From SZUA-442 sp051011415 (GTDB lineage: Bacteria; Actinomycetota; Acidimicrobiia; Spongiisociales; UBA5794), in NCBI GenBank assembly GCA_051011415.1, contig JBPCTY010000144.1, positions 1 through 21,740 of the forward strand: DNA of 21,740 bases, read 5' to 3'. Of this stretch, positions 14,620-21,740 are shown in pieces (positions within the stretch are counted from its first letter, which is position 1; each line of letters starts with the position of its first letter). The position numbers were made by a program, and so were the translations under genes. The notes under the pieces are model-generated. The model was not told where the DNA came from. It was given only the letters and a program-made list of their open reading frames with translations, and made no database searches.

Positions 14620-15669
14620 ATGTCCTCCAATGCCACTACGTCAGCGCCGCCAGACCTTGATGCCAGGGTTGGTGCCGACGCGGCGGTAGACCTCGTGTCG
14701 CTCGGGCGGGCGAATCTGGACTTGTACGCACAAGACATTGGTGCCGACTTTGCGGATATCACAGGCTTCGATGCAATGGTTGGCGGATCGCCCACCAACA
14801 TTGCGATCGGGGCTGCTCGCCTCGGAATAACCACCTCTCTACTATCTGCGGTCGGGACGGATCGTGTCGGGGACTTCGTTCTGCGCTATCTCAACGATGA
14901 AGGCGTCGACACGAGCCACGTCAGCCGGATCGATGGCAAGCTCACAAGCCTTGCCCTGCTCGGGGTCAAGCCGCCGAGCGACTTCCCCTTGTCCTTCTAT
15001 CGAGAGGATCCGGCTGACATCTACTTGAGGCCAGCTGATGTCGAGGCCTTCCCACTAGACCGCACTCGCATGATCCAGATCTCAGGGAACGCACTCAGCC
15101 GCGGAGCCTGCGCCGAGGCCGCTGTGCACGCAGCGTCCGAAGCGGCCCGATTGAACGTGACGACAACACTCGATCTAGACCTTCGACCGACTGAGTGGGC
15201 GAAGCCCGGCGATTTCGGGGTCGCAGTTCGCACCATCGCGCCATCGCTTGATGTTGTGATCGGAACGGAAGAGGAATTCCACGCAGCGTTGATGCACGAA
15301 TCGGACACGCCTCTGTCCCACGATCCGATCCCAAACAATGAGTTGAGCAGCCTCAACGGGGCCATCGCCGAGCTCACGGAAAACGGCGCGACCACAGCCG
15401 TCGTCAAACGGGGTAAAGAGGGAGCCACGATCGTCCAACGCGGACAGTCGCTGGATGTAGCCGGCTATCCAGCCCAAGTCGTCAACACAGTAGGCGCCGG
15501 AGATGCTTTTGCCGCTGGGCTGTTGCGTAGCCGACTGGTCGGTCTCGATTGGCCAGATGCAGTTCGGTTCGCCAATGCCTGCGGTGCGCTCGTCGTGACA
15601 CGTCACGGTTGCTCGTCCGCCATGCCCACCGAGTCGGAGGTAGAGGCGGTCCTTGCGGCTCATACCTGA
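14620..15669 (+). CDS. iolC: PfkB-family sugar kinase, 5-dehydro-2-deoxygluconokinase (IolC)-like
   Basis: A 349-residue cytoplasmic carbohydrate kinase. It has the PfkB substrate motif VGGSPTNIAIGAARLG (GGSPTN at 55-60) and the ATP/anion-hole motif NTVGAGDAFAAG (292-295, with the catalytic Asp). The phrases GRANLDLYAQDIG and FPLSFYREDPADIYL (122 onward) are hallmarks of IolC, which phosphorylates 5-dehydro-2-deoxy-D-gluconate in myo-inositol breakdown, rather than of fructokinases or ribokinases. The ATG at 14620 is preferred over GTG 14614 because of the upstream TAGCCT. It is divergent from the GH13 gene and convergent, with only 3 bp between, with the polyol permease. No other iol gene is in the window, so a different keto-sugar substrate remains possible. 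Confidence 0.85.
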   Translation: MSSNATTSAPPDLDARVGADAAVDLVSLGRANLDLYAQDIGADFADITGFDAMVGGSPTNIAIGAARLGITTSLLSAVGTDRVGDFVLRYLNDEGVDTSHVSRIDGKLTSLALLGVKPPSDFPLSFYREDPADIYLRPADVEAFPLDRTRMIQISGNALSRGACAEAAVHAASEAARLNVTTTLDLDLRPTEWAKPGDFGVAVRTIAPSLDVVIGTEEEFHAALMHESDTPLSHDPIPNNELSSLNGAIAELTENGATTAVVKRGKEGATIVQRGQSLDVAGYPAQVVNTVGAGDAFAAGLLRSRLVGLDWPDAVRFANACGALVVTRHGCSSAMPTESEVEAVLAAHT

Positions 15670-15672
15670 GCG

Positions 15673-16530
15673 CTACTTGACAGCACCCATCGAAAGACCA
15701 CGGATCATCCTCTTCTGGGCGATCCACCCTGCAAGGACAACTGGGAGGACGGCAAGCGTCGAAGCAGAAGAGAGCTTCGCAAGGAAGTTGCCTCGAGTGC
15801 TCACCGTCGAGGTGACCCAAATCGGGACCGTCGATGATTCGATCGGATTCAGCTGCACGGCCAAGAAGTACTCGTTCCACGAAAAGATGAACACGAGGAG
15901 GGCCGTCGCCGCAATCCCTGGCGCCACGATCGGCATGATCACCGACGTCAGCTGTTTTCGTAGACCGGCACCATCAAGCTGCGACGCTTCGATGAGCTCC
16001 TTTGGCACCTCTCCAAAGAACGATCGGAGCATCCAGACGGCCAGCGGAATGTTGACCGCGGTGTACAGGATGATCAATACGGATCGGGTGTTCAGCAGGC
16101 CAAGATCTCGCGCAATGATCCACAGCGGAAGAATCGCTGCGACGACCGGCAGGAACTTCGTGGAGATAAAGAAGAACAGGACGTCCTTCCACTTCTGAAC
16201 CGGCCAGATTGAGAGTGCATACGCAGCAGGTATCGAGAGGACCAGCACAACTATCGTCGAGGTGACGACGATGACGATCGAGTTTATGTACGCCTCCTGA
16301 AACGTCAGGAGTCCCGGAATATCCGCCATGACATCTCGGAAACGATCGAGGGTTGGCGAAAAGAAGAGCTTGGGGCTGGTATTGGCATCGAGTTCTTCCT
16401 TGAAAGCGTTCAGCACCATCCAGAAGACGGGGAAGAAGAAGATGATGGCTGCGCCCCATGCTGCAACGGCAATCGCCGTCTGTCCTGCACGGGATTGGCC
16501 CACTGGTCGCTGTTTCTGTGTCCGTCCCAC
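15673..16530 (-). CDS. Polyol/sugar ABC transporter permease, MalG-like (SmoG type)
   Basis: A 285-residue membrane permease of the MalG-like subfamily. Six hydrophobic segments are visible, beginning TAIAVAAWGAAIIFFFPVFW (about 18-37) and ending in VLPVVLAGWI. The EAA loop is at about 183-212 (VPKELIEASQLDGAGLRKQ). The C-terminus IRGLSMGAVK is typical. Lineage to polyol permeases (SmoG/MtlG) is suggested by FKEELDANTSP and by FLVFIFSWNEYF-like wording. The GTG start directly follows the TAG of the upstream permease with no spacer, so translation is coupled. It is the last gene of the transporter transcript and no ATPase follows. The exact substrate is not shown. Confidence 0.92.
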   Translation of the reverse strand: MGRTQKQRPVGQSRAGQTAIAVAAWGAAIIFFFPVFWMVLNAFKEELDANTSPKLFFSPTLDRFRDVMADIPGLLTFQEAYINSIVIVVTSTIVVLVLSIPAAYALSIWPVQKWKDVLFFFISTKFLPVVAAILPLWIIARDLGLLNTRSVLIILYTAVNIPLAVWMLRSFFGEVPKELIEASQLDGAGLRKQLTSVIMPIVAPGIAATALLVFIFSWNEYFLAVQLNPIESSTVPIWVTSTVSTRGNFLAKLSSASTLAVLPVVLAGWIAQKRMIRGLSMGAVK

Positions 16531-17472
16531 CTAGGCCGCCTTGTCGTCGATGAGGCCAGAGAGCAGCCTGAGTGCGAAGTTTGCGATCACGATCGAGGCG
16601 ACAACAACAATGATGGCGTAGGCAGACGCCTGCCCGAAGTCCCATCCCCCGCCGATCGAGCGCTGATACACGAAGTACGGAACGTTGGTCGAACCTGGTC
16701 CCCCGCCCGTGATCACGTCGATGTGGTCGAAGACCTGGATGAGATAGATCGATCCGAGCAGGATGCCCAGTTCGAGAAATGGGCGAAGCAGCGGCAGCGT
16801 GATCGTTCTGAAGATGTACCACCCGGACGCTCCGTCGACCCGTGCGGCTTCGAGAATGTCAGTTGGCTGGCCCTGAAGACCCGCCAGCACGATCAGCATC
16901 ATGAACGGAGCCCACTGCCACACAAGGACAGTGACGATGCTCCACATCGGCCATCGCTCCACAAAGGGAACTGCCTCGAAGCCCATCGACGTGATGAACC
17001 AGTTGAGGACGCCAAACAGCGAGTTGAACATCTGTGTCTTCCAGATCAGACCGGCCACCACAGGCATGATGAGGAATGGGGTGATCATCAGAGTTCTCGC
17101 GATTCCCCTCCCGAAGAATTCTCGGTCGAGAAGAAGCGCCAGCAAGGTCCCGATGAAGAGGGAGAGCAGGACCGCCGAGACCGTCATGATCACACTGACG
17201 ATGACTGCGTCGTGGAAGAAAGGGTCCTTGTAGCCGTCGATGTAGTTCTGGAGACCCACAAAATCGGGGCCAGACGGCGGGATGATCGTCCAGTCGGTGA
17301 GGCTGTACCAGATACTGAAGATGAACGGTATCTGGGTGACGACGATCGTAAATATGAGAGCGGGAAGGAGGGGGAGCCGTCGCATCCACTTTTCTCTTCG
17401 TTCGGCTCGACGGAGCTCGGCTGCATCGTCTGCGGCTTCGCTCGTCTCGTCGATGAGATCAGTGTCTGTCAT
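16531..17472 (-). CDS. Polyol/sugar ABC transporter permease, MalF-like (SmoF type)
   Basis: A 313-residue membrane permease pairing with the MalG-like partner. A charged N-terminal tail (1-29) precedes six hydrophobic segments; there is no extended periplasmic loop, unlike the MalF at 8778. The EAA loop is at about 204-234 (PTDILEAARVDGASGWYIF). TPFLIMPVVAGLIWK and ITGGGPG are standard in SmoF/MtlF-like proteins. The ATG at 17472 has AAGGAGGGGGA upstream, a strong ribosome site. It starts 58 bp after the binding-protein stop, with a small stem-loop in the gap, and abuts the next gene. Confidence 0.92.
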   Translation of the reverse strand: MTDTDLIDETSEAADDAAELRRAERREKWMRRLPLLPALIFTIVVTQIPFIFSIWYSLTDWTIIPPSGPDFVGLQNYIDGYKDPFFHDAVIVSVIMTVSAVLLSLFIGTLLALLLDREFFGRGIARTLMITPFLIMPVVAGLIWKTQMFNSLFGVLNWFITSMGFEAVPFVERWPMWSIVTVLVWQWAPFMMLIVLAGLQGQPTDILEAARVDGASGWYIFRTITLPLLRPFLELGILLGSIYLIQVFDHIDVITGGGPGSTNVPYFVYQRSIGGGWDFGQASAYAIIVVVASIVIANFALRLLSGLIDDKAA

Positions 17473-17502
17473 GACGGGTTCCCCCTCCTTTCCGGTGTAC
17501 CT

Positions 17503-17517
17503 ACCTAGCTTCTAGGT
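17503..17517 (-). terminator. Small stem-loop between binding-protein and permease genes
   Basis: ACCTAG and CTAGGT are perfect 6-bp arms around 3 nt, sitting 13 bp after the binding-protein stop. There is no T-tract. Its place matches the much stronger structure after malE, but 6 bp is weak evidence. Confidence 0.3.
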
Positions 17518-17530
17518 CAGTTGATGCAAG

Positions 17531-18949
17531 CTAGTTACTTGCCTCTGATGCGATTACCTGGCAGTCGGCAAGGGCCGACTCAGCATCGACGCTACCCGCG
17601 ATTACCGCAGAGAACAGCTCGGTGCATCGGGTACCGACGTCCTGGAACTCAGGCACACCGACATACTGCACTCCCGGGAGACCCGGACGTGGAGTCGTGC
17701 CTGGATTGTCGATTGGTGCTGCTTCCATCGCCCTCAGGGTGATCTCAGCAAACGCTGCGGCAGCTTCCTGATAGTTCGGGTTCTCGTACGTTGAAGTACG
17801 TGTTCCTGGAGGAACAGCGGCCCATCCACCTGGCAGCAACTCACCGGCGGCTTCGATGTAGGCCTGGCTGGTTGCCCAGCTGACATACTCCCAAGCGGTG
17901 TCCGGATCTCCTGCGTTCTGTGGAATAGCCAGAGCCCATGACCAGAGCCATCCAGATGCCTCAGTCAGGTTCGTTGGAGCGAGCGCAAACCCGTTCATGC
18001 CCTTGACAGCGCTGTCATCGGCCTCAAGAAGACCGGCGGCAACGGTTGCGTCGTACCACATGGCAGTCTTGCCATCGAGGTAGAGCGACAGGCACTCGTT
18101 GAAGCTGGCGTTGGACGCATCGTCCTGGCCCGCAACATCGATCAGGTTGGTGTAGAAGTCCAATGCCTCTGCGAACTCGGGCTGATCAACCTGTGCAGCG
18201 CCAATGGAGCCGTCATCATTTGCGAGCCACCATGTTCCACCGTACGTGTTCAGCACGGTCGTGAACGCAGCACCGAGGTCACCCCAGCCTGGCTTTCCAC
18301 GGAGACAGATTCCTGCCATGTCGTCGGTGGCCAGCGCCTGAGCGATTTCGGATACCTCGTCCCATGTTGGGGCCGCTGGCATCTCAAGTCCTGCTGCGTC
18401 AACAAGGTCCTGGCGGTACATCACAAAGGATGACTCTGCATAGAACGGTGACGCCCAGTAACCCTCGTCAGTCGAGAGACCGGAACGAACAGCTGGGATC
18501 ACATCGTCAATGTTGTAGGCAGCATCGTCGGCAGCCCAAGCATTGAGGTCGTACAGCCAACCCTCAGCACCGAACTGTGGTGCCTCATACATACCGATCA
18601 TGACGACGTCGAACTGCTCGCCGCCGCCGGCAACGTCACGAGTCACGATCTCACGAAGCGTCTGCTCTTCAAGAATCGTGTAGTTCACTGTGATGCCGGT
18701 CTCGGCCGTGAACAACTCTGGTGTCAATGATGCAATGTCATCCATCTGTGGGTTTCCAACGATGGCCACGTTGATCGACCGATCGCCCGCGGGGGCTTCC
18801 GTCGTCTCGGTGCTTCCACCATCGGTAGTGTCGGTCGAGCCGTCGTCTCCACCGTCGTCTGAGCTACAGGCTGCTGCCACAAGCGCAAGAACGACAATCA
18901 AGATCGCAAAGAGACCAAGTGGCCTCGACCTTCTTTTCGTATTCTGCAT
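17531..18949 (-). CDS. Polyol-binding lipoprotein of an ABC transporter (SmoE-like)
   Basis: A 472-residue extracellular family 1 solute-binding protein. The lipoprotein signal ends LVAAAC with lipid on C28, followed by an Asp/Gly/Thr-rich linker to about 62. The binding domain opens INVAIVGNPQMDDIASL, and FDVVMIGMYEAPQFGAEGWL is the wording of sorbitol/mannitol-binding proteins of the SmoE/MtlE group, as is the YWASPFYAESSFVMYR region. The ATG at 18949 is fixed by GAGGAG 6 nt upstream; the open frame runs to 19051 but that part is the promoter. It heads the transporter transcript and is divergent from a mannitol-dehydrogenase-family gene, which supports a polyol ligand. Which polyol cannot be read. 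Confidence 0.92.
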   Translation of the reverse strand: MQNTKRRSRPLGLFAILIVVLALVAAACSSDDGGDDGSTDTTDGGSTETTEAPAGDRSINVAIVGNPQMDDIASLTPELFTAETGITVNYTILEEQTLREIVTRDVAGGGEQFDVVMIGMYEAPQFGAEGWLYDLNAWAADDAAYNIDDVIPAVRSGLSTDEGYWASPFYAESSFVMYRQDLVDAAGLEMPAAPTWDEVSEIAQALATDDMAGICLRGKPGWGDLGAAFTTVLNTYGGTWWLANDDGSIGAAQVDQPEFAEALDFYTNLIDVAGQDDASNASFNECLSLYLDGKTAMWYDATVAAGLLEADDSAVKGMNGFALAPTNLTEASGWLWSWALAIPQNAGDPDTAWEYVSWATSQAYIEAAGELLPGGWAAVPPGTRTSTYENPNYQEAAAAFAEITLRAMEAAPIDNPGTTPRPGLPGVQYVGVPEFQDVGTRCTELFSAVIAGSVDAESALADCQVIASEASN

Positions 18950-19008
18950 GTACTGCTCCTCGTCGATTTGGCACATGAGCGGAGACGCAAGGAGCGCTCC
19001 ACAGGGGA

Positions 19009-19038
19009 AAGGTAGTTTGCTTTGTCTGTGTTTGTCAA
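19009..19038 (-). promoter_or_regulatory. Predicted promoter of the polyol transporter genes
   Basis: On the minus strand a perfect TTGACA (19038-19033) is followed after 18 bp by TACCTT (19014-19009). The leader would be about 55 nt. Repeat copy 19026-19035 covers the edge of the -35 and the spacer. Confidence 0.5.
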
Positions 19039-19092
19039 CCGAATTCCACACATAAACCCACAGATAGTTCTCTTTTGCACCTGTGTTTATGT
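19026..19092. promoter_or_regulatory. Three-copy operator-like repeat between divergent polyol genes
   Basis: CTGTGTTTGT (19026-19035) and CTGTGTTTATGT (19081-19092) are in the same direction. ACATAAACCCACAG (19050-19063) is the inverted copy, differing by a 2-bp insertion. The outer copies sit on the two divergent promoters: the first at the transporter -35, the last inside the dehydrogenase promoter spacer. The DeoR-type regulator encoded at 20586 is the natural candidate to bind here, which is inference. Confidence 0.55.
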
Positions 19093-19103
19093 TGGATTAG
19101 GAT
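19075..19103 (+). promoter_or_regulatory. Predicted promoter of the polyol dehydrogenase operon
   Basis: TTGCAC (19075-19080) and TAGGAT (19098-19103) are 17 bp apart. The -10 ends 6 nt before the ATG, so the message may be leaderless. TAGGATGG can also be read as a weak Shine-Dalgarno with AGGA 7 nt from the ATG. Repeat copy 19081-19092 fills the spacer. Confidence 0.42.
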
Positions 19104-19109
19104 GGCGCG

Positions 19110-20567
19110 ATGCCCGAAGCACGCGACCTCACCGGTCTTCGCACCGATTCCCTTGCGCACTTGGATGCGCGCATAGGCATTCCGAGCTACGACAGGCAAG
19201 CCCTGGGCGGTGGGATCGTGCACATCGGTGTCGGGGGATTTCATCGTGCGCACCAGGCCGAGTACCTCGATGACTTGTGTGCACAAGGCTTGACCAGCTG
19301 GTCGATCACGGGTGTCGGCATTCTCGCAAGCGACGCGGCAATGGCCGCCGCGCTCCATGAGCAGGACTGCCTCTATACCGTGATTTCCCGATCCTCCGAC
19401 GCAACCGATGTTCGCGTGATCGGGTCGATCACGACATATGAACACTCCTACCCCGAGCACACGACGCTCGCACGCCGGATCGCGGACCCAACGACCAAGG
19501 TTGTCTCGTTGACGATCACCGAGGGTGGCTACCCGGTGTCACTCGATACTGGAGAACCGACTGGGGAGAGGTCAGCGACCTTTGCGGCTATCGCAGAAGG
19601 GCTTGAGATCCGGCGGCTGAACGGAAGCGGGCCGATCTCGGTTCTGAGTTGCGACAACATTATTCACAACGGCAGAGCCGCCCGGAGCGCAACACTTGCG
19701 GCAGCGGAAGACAGCGATGGTCCGCTTGCAGCCTGGATCGCAAGCGAGGTCGCATTTCCCAGCACGATGGTTGATCGAATCACACCGGCAACTACCGAGG
19801 CGGATCGGGTCTTCCTGCAGGATGAGTACGGGTTGAAGGACCTTTGGCCAGTGGTGACCGAACCCTTCCGCCAATGGGTCATAGAGGACACGTTCGCAGT
19901 GGAACGCCCTCCGTGGGAGGACGCTGGAGCCCTCATGACCTCAGATGTGATGCCATACGAGTTACTGAAGCTTCGGATACTCAATGCCGGTCATTCCGTT
20001 CTTGCCTATCTCGCGGCTCTGGACCGTCAGGTGTACGTTCACGATGTTGTTTCCGACCCGACCTTCGAGCGGTTCCTGCAGCAATTCCTCGACCGCGAGG
20101 CGACACCGGCACTACCGAGTGTTCCGGGCATCGACATCGAGGCATACAAAAGGACCGTCATCGAGCGCTTTTCAAACCCGGAGATCCAGGACCAAATCGC
20201 CAGGCTCTGCCTTGACGGCTCCTCAAAATTTCCGACGTTTCTCATTCCAACGATTGAGTCCCAACTGGCCGAAGGTCGATCGATCGATTTGTCGATGCTC
20301 GCACTCGCAGGATGGTGCCAATACCTCCTCGGTCGCGATGACTCCGGGGCTGAGATCGAACTTGCAGCCGATCCGAACCTCGATCGCGCACGGCTCTATG
20401 CGAGGTCAAGTCTCCAGGATCCTGCTTCGTTCTTGGACTTCGACTTCGTCTTCCCAGCGTCAATCCGAACGAGCTCTGTCGCACGCGACTCGTTCGCCGA
20501 TGCTCTACGATCACTGCGAACGAGAGGAACACGGGCGTCAATTGACGAACGGGTCGCTCGGGCGTGA
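19110..20567 (+). CDS. Mannitol-dehydrogenase-family polyol oxidoreductase
   Basis: A 485-residue cytoplasmic NAD(P)-dependent long-chain dehydrogenase, oxidising a polyol such as mannitol or arabinitol to its ketose. The nucleotide-binding motif is HIGVGGFHRAHQAEYLDD (from 38). ITEGGYPV (137-144) and SCDNIIHNG (180-188) are family signatures. The catalytic triad pattern KLRILNAGH gives K287, N292 and H295, with the same spacing as K295, N300 and H303 of the Pseudomonas fluorescens mannitol 2-dehydrogenase. Fructuronate and tagaturonate reductases share the family, so uronate use is the main alternative; the polyol-type transporter opposite favours a polyol. It is the first gene of an operon with the DeoR and inositol-phosphatase-family genes. 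The mannitol-like product fructose could be used by the ROK kinase at 2140. Confidence 0.92.
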   Translation: MPEARDLTGLRTDSLAHLDARIGIPSYDRQALGGGIVHIGVGGFHRAHQAEYLDDLCAQGLTSWSITGVGILASDAAMAAALHEQDCLYTVISRSSDATDVRVIGSITTYEHSYPEHTTLARRIADPTTKVVSLTITEGGYPVSLDTGEPTGERSATFAAIAEGLEIRRLNGSGPISVLSCDNIIHNGRAARSATLAAAEDSDGPLAAWIASEVAFPSTMVDRITPATTEADRVFLQDEYGLKDLWPVVTEPFRQWVIEDTFAVERPPWEDAGALMTSDVMPYELLKLRILNAGHSVLAYLAALDRQVYVHDVVSDPTFERFLQQFLDREATPALPSVPGIDIEAYKRTVIERFSNPEIQDQIARLCLDGSSKFPTFLIPTIESQLAEGRSIDLSMLALAGWCQYLLGRDDSGAEIELAADPNLDRARLYARSSLQDPASFLDFDFVFPASIRTSSVARDSFADALRSLRTRGTRASIDERVARA

Positions 20568-20585
20568 AGGTCATGGGAGTAACGG

Positions 20586-21401
20586 TTGACAACAAACAGT
20601 GAATCCCCCGTGGCCAAAGGAACCGACAACAGTGGCCATGTGTTCCAGACAGAACGCCAAGCGGTCATCGTCGAACTCGCAATGGTCGATGGACGTGTCG
20701 ACGTCGCAAGCCTCGCCAAGAGATTTGATGTGACGACCGAGACGGTTCGTCGAGACCTCGACCAGCTGCAAACTCAACGGCTCGTGCGGCGCGTGCACGG
20801 TGGCGCGATCCCATGGGAACAGTGGCGTTTCGAACCCAGATTGTCGGTACGCGACAGTCACAACCCGGAACAGAAGCGACGAATCGCCCGAAGAGCCCTC
20901 GACGAGCTGCCATCCGAAGGGACTATTCTCATCGACTCCGGGAGCACCGCTGCCCATGTCGCCGCGCTGCTGCCAAGGGATGCAACGCACACCGTGGTGA
21001 CCAACTCCTTACCCGTCGTGAACGCTCTCGCTCAACACAAATCGGTCGAGATCATCGTGATCGGCGGACTCCTTAAGAAGGACACCATGGCCATGGTGGA
21101 CTCTGGAGGTGTCGCTGAACTTGCCGGGATCAACGTTGACCTCTTGTTCACGAGTGCGGACGGGTTCTCCGTCGACCGAGGATTCACGACGCCCTATCGA
21201 GAAGAGGCCGCGATCAAGCAGGCGATGATGGGCACTGCTCAGCGAACGCTTCTTCTCGTCGACGATGCCAAGCTTGGCAAAGACTATCTCCATCAGATAG
21301 CGGCGATCAACCAGGTCGATGCCATCGTCACGGGGAGCGAAATGGCGGACACAGACGCAGAGGCGCTTGAGGCTCGCGGGACGGTGGTGTTGCGTGCCTG
21401 A
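20586..21401 (+). CDS. DeoR-family transcriptional regulator
   Basis: A 271-residue sugar-responsive repressor. A 20-residue leader precedes the DeoR helix-turn-helix (about 24-72), including VASLAKRFDVTTETVRRDL and the family signature LVRRVHGGA. The sugar-phosphate-sensing domain follows, with ILIDSGSTAAHVAALLP (D117) and TSADGFSVDRGFTT. The TTG start at 20586 has GGGAG 6 nt upstream; an in-frame GTG at 20610 would remove the leader. It lies 18 bp after the dehydrogenase and overlaps the next gene by 8 bp, so it is inside the operon. It probably answers a phosphorylated sugar made by this pathway and acts at 19026-19092. Both points are inferred. Confidence 0.92.
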   Translation: MTTNSESPVAKGTDNSGHVFQTERQAVIVELAMVDGRVDVASLAKRFDVTTETVRRDLDQLQTQRLVRRVHGGAIPWEQWRFEPRLSVRDSHNPEQKRRIARRALDELPSEGTILIDSGSTAAHVAALLPRDATHTVVTNSLPVVNALAQHKSVEIIVIGGLLKKDTMAMVDSGGVAELAGINVDLLFTSADGFSVDRGFTTPYREEAAIKQAMMGTAQRTLLLVDDAKLGKDYLHQIAAINQVDAIVTGSEMADTDAEALEARGTVVLRA

Positions 21402-21740
21402 GTCCCACACCGATACTGCCGAACACATGCCGACCTACCAAGAGCTTGAGCGGATTGCCGTGGATGTCTCGAGGGAGGCTGCCAACCGCATTCGTGCTGC
21501 CGCCGGTACCGGAACCGCTGTCGCGACAAAGAGCTCAAGGACTGACGTCGTTACCGCGACCGATATCGAGACCGAGGAGTACATCGAGAGCGCATTGAGG
21601 GAAGCGACTCCTTCATCTTCGATGGTTGGCGAGGAAGGCGGCATCCGCCCCGGCACTTCGGATCTGCAGTGGATCGTGGATCCGATCGATGGCACGGTCA
21701 ACTTCATGTACGACCTCCCGGTGATCTCGGTTTCGATCGC
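21394..21740 (+). CDS. Inositol-monophosphatase-family enzyme, cut by the right edge
   Basis: The first 115 residues of a Mg-dependent, lithium-sensitive-type phosphatase. Seen in order: KSSRTDVVTATD (46-57), matching the family's mobile loop and D47-equivalent region, VGEEGG with metal ligand E80, and WIVDPIDGTVNF with metal ligands D96 and D99. These are the first-half active-site residues of inositol monophosphatase; the second half lies outside the window. The GTG at 21394 overlaps the DeoR stop by 8 bp; an ATG at 21427 would start closer to the usual family beginning. As part of the polyol operon it may dephosphorylate a sugar or polyol phosphate. The family also includes fructose-1,6-bisphosphatases and histidinol phosphatases. 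Confidence 0.9.
   Translation, partial: MPESHTDTAEHMPTYQELERIAVDVSREAANRIRAAAGTGTAVATKSSRTDVVTATDIETEEYIESALREATPSSSMVGEEGGIRPGTSDLQWIVDPIDGTVNFMYDLPVISVSI

Noticed and set aside
16495..17508. 337-codon plus-strand open frame opposite the SmoF-like permease
   Set aside because: Asp/His/Arg-rich shadow translation; the permease has clear membrane segments and an EAA loop.
18950..19051. Upstream extension of the polyol-binding protein
   Set aside because: The start at 18949 has an ideal ribosome site and directly precedes the signal peptide; the extension is promoter DNA.
1..21740. CRISPR arrays, insertion sequences, integrases, tRNA or rRNA genes
   Set aside because: No regularly spaced direct repeats, transposase or integrase motifs, target-site duplications or RNA-gene signatures were seen on either strand.

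Overview
The window reads as a chromosomal carbohydrate-uptake region from a moderately GC-rich actinobacterium, most likely of the Acidimicrobiia type. Three things suggest this: the binding-protein lipoproteins have long Thr/Asp/Gly-rich linkers after the lipobox cysteine, both sugar ABC transporters lack an ATPase gene, and GTG/TTG starts and apparently leaderless genes are common. I see no rRNA, tRNA, CRISPR array, insertion sequence or phage gene, and no gene-free stretch longer than 300 bases.

Layout. (1) 1-2107: the start of an unidentified gene running off the left edge, then a zinc-free NADPH:quinone-reductase-like MDR enzyme divergent from a TetR-type regulator, with an operator-like array between two overlapping promoters. 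(2) 2140-4411: a ROK-family fructokinase-like sugar kinase, a 96-residue coiled-coil/CxxC...HxxxxH protein, and a choline-kinase-like phosphotransferase. (3) 4667-14544: a starch/maltodextrin block. It has a large GH57 lipoprotein with a glucodextranase-type C-terminal module, MalE-MalF-MalG (transcribed leftward, malE first), a divergent LacI-type regulator and a cytoplasmic GH13 enzyme. (4) 14620-21740: a polyol block with an IolC-like PfkB kinase, a SmoE/SmoF/SmoG-type transporter (leftward), and a divergent operon of mannitol-dehydrogenase-family oxidoreductase, DeoR-type regulator and inositol-monophosphatase-family enzyme (cut by the right edge).

How they may work together (inference). 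The GH57 lipoprotein trims alpha-glucans outside the membrane, MalEFG imports maltodextrins, and GH13 finishes hydrolysis inside. LacI would act on a helically phased CTTGC array overlapping the malE -35. In the second block the transporter imports a polyol, the dehydrogenase oxidises it to a ketose, and sugar kinases could feed it onward, with the DeoR protein the likely regulator of the divergent promoters. Both transporters would have to borrow an ATPase encoded elsewhere, as with the shared MsiK of other actinobacteria.

The content is mostly recognisable families. The least ordinary signals are regulatory: three divergent control regions where repeated dyads sit on readable promoters, an exact TAGCCT-N6-ATG pattern before three unrelated genes (with related TANNNT-N6-ATG before two more), and a 15-bp GC-rich stem-loop between malE and malF.
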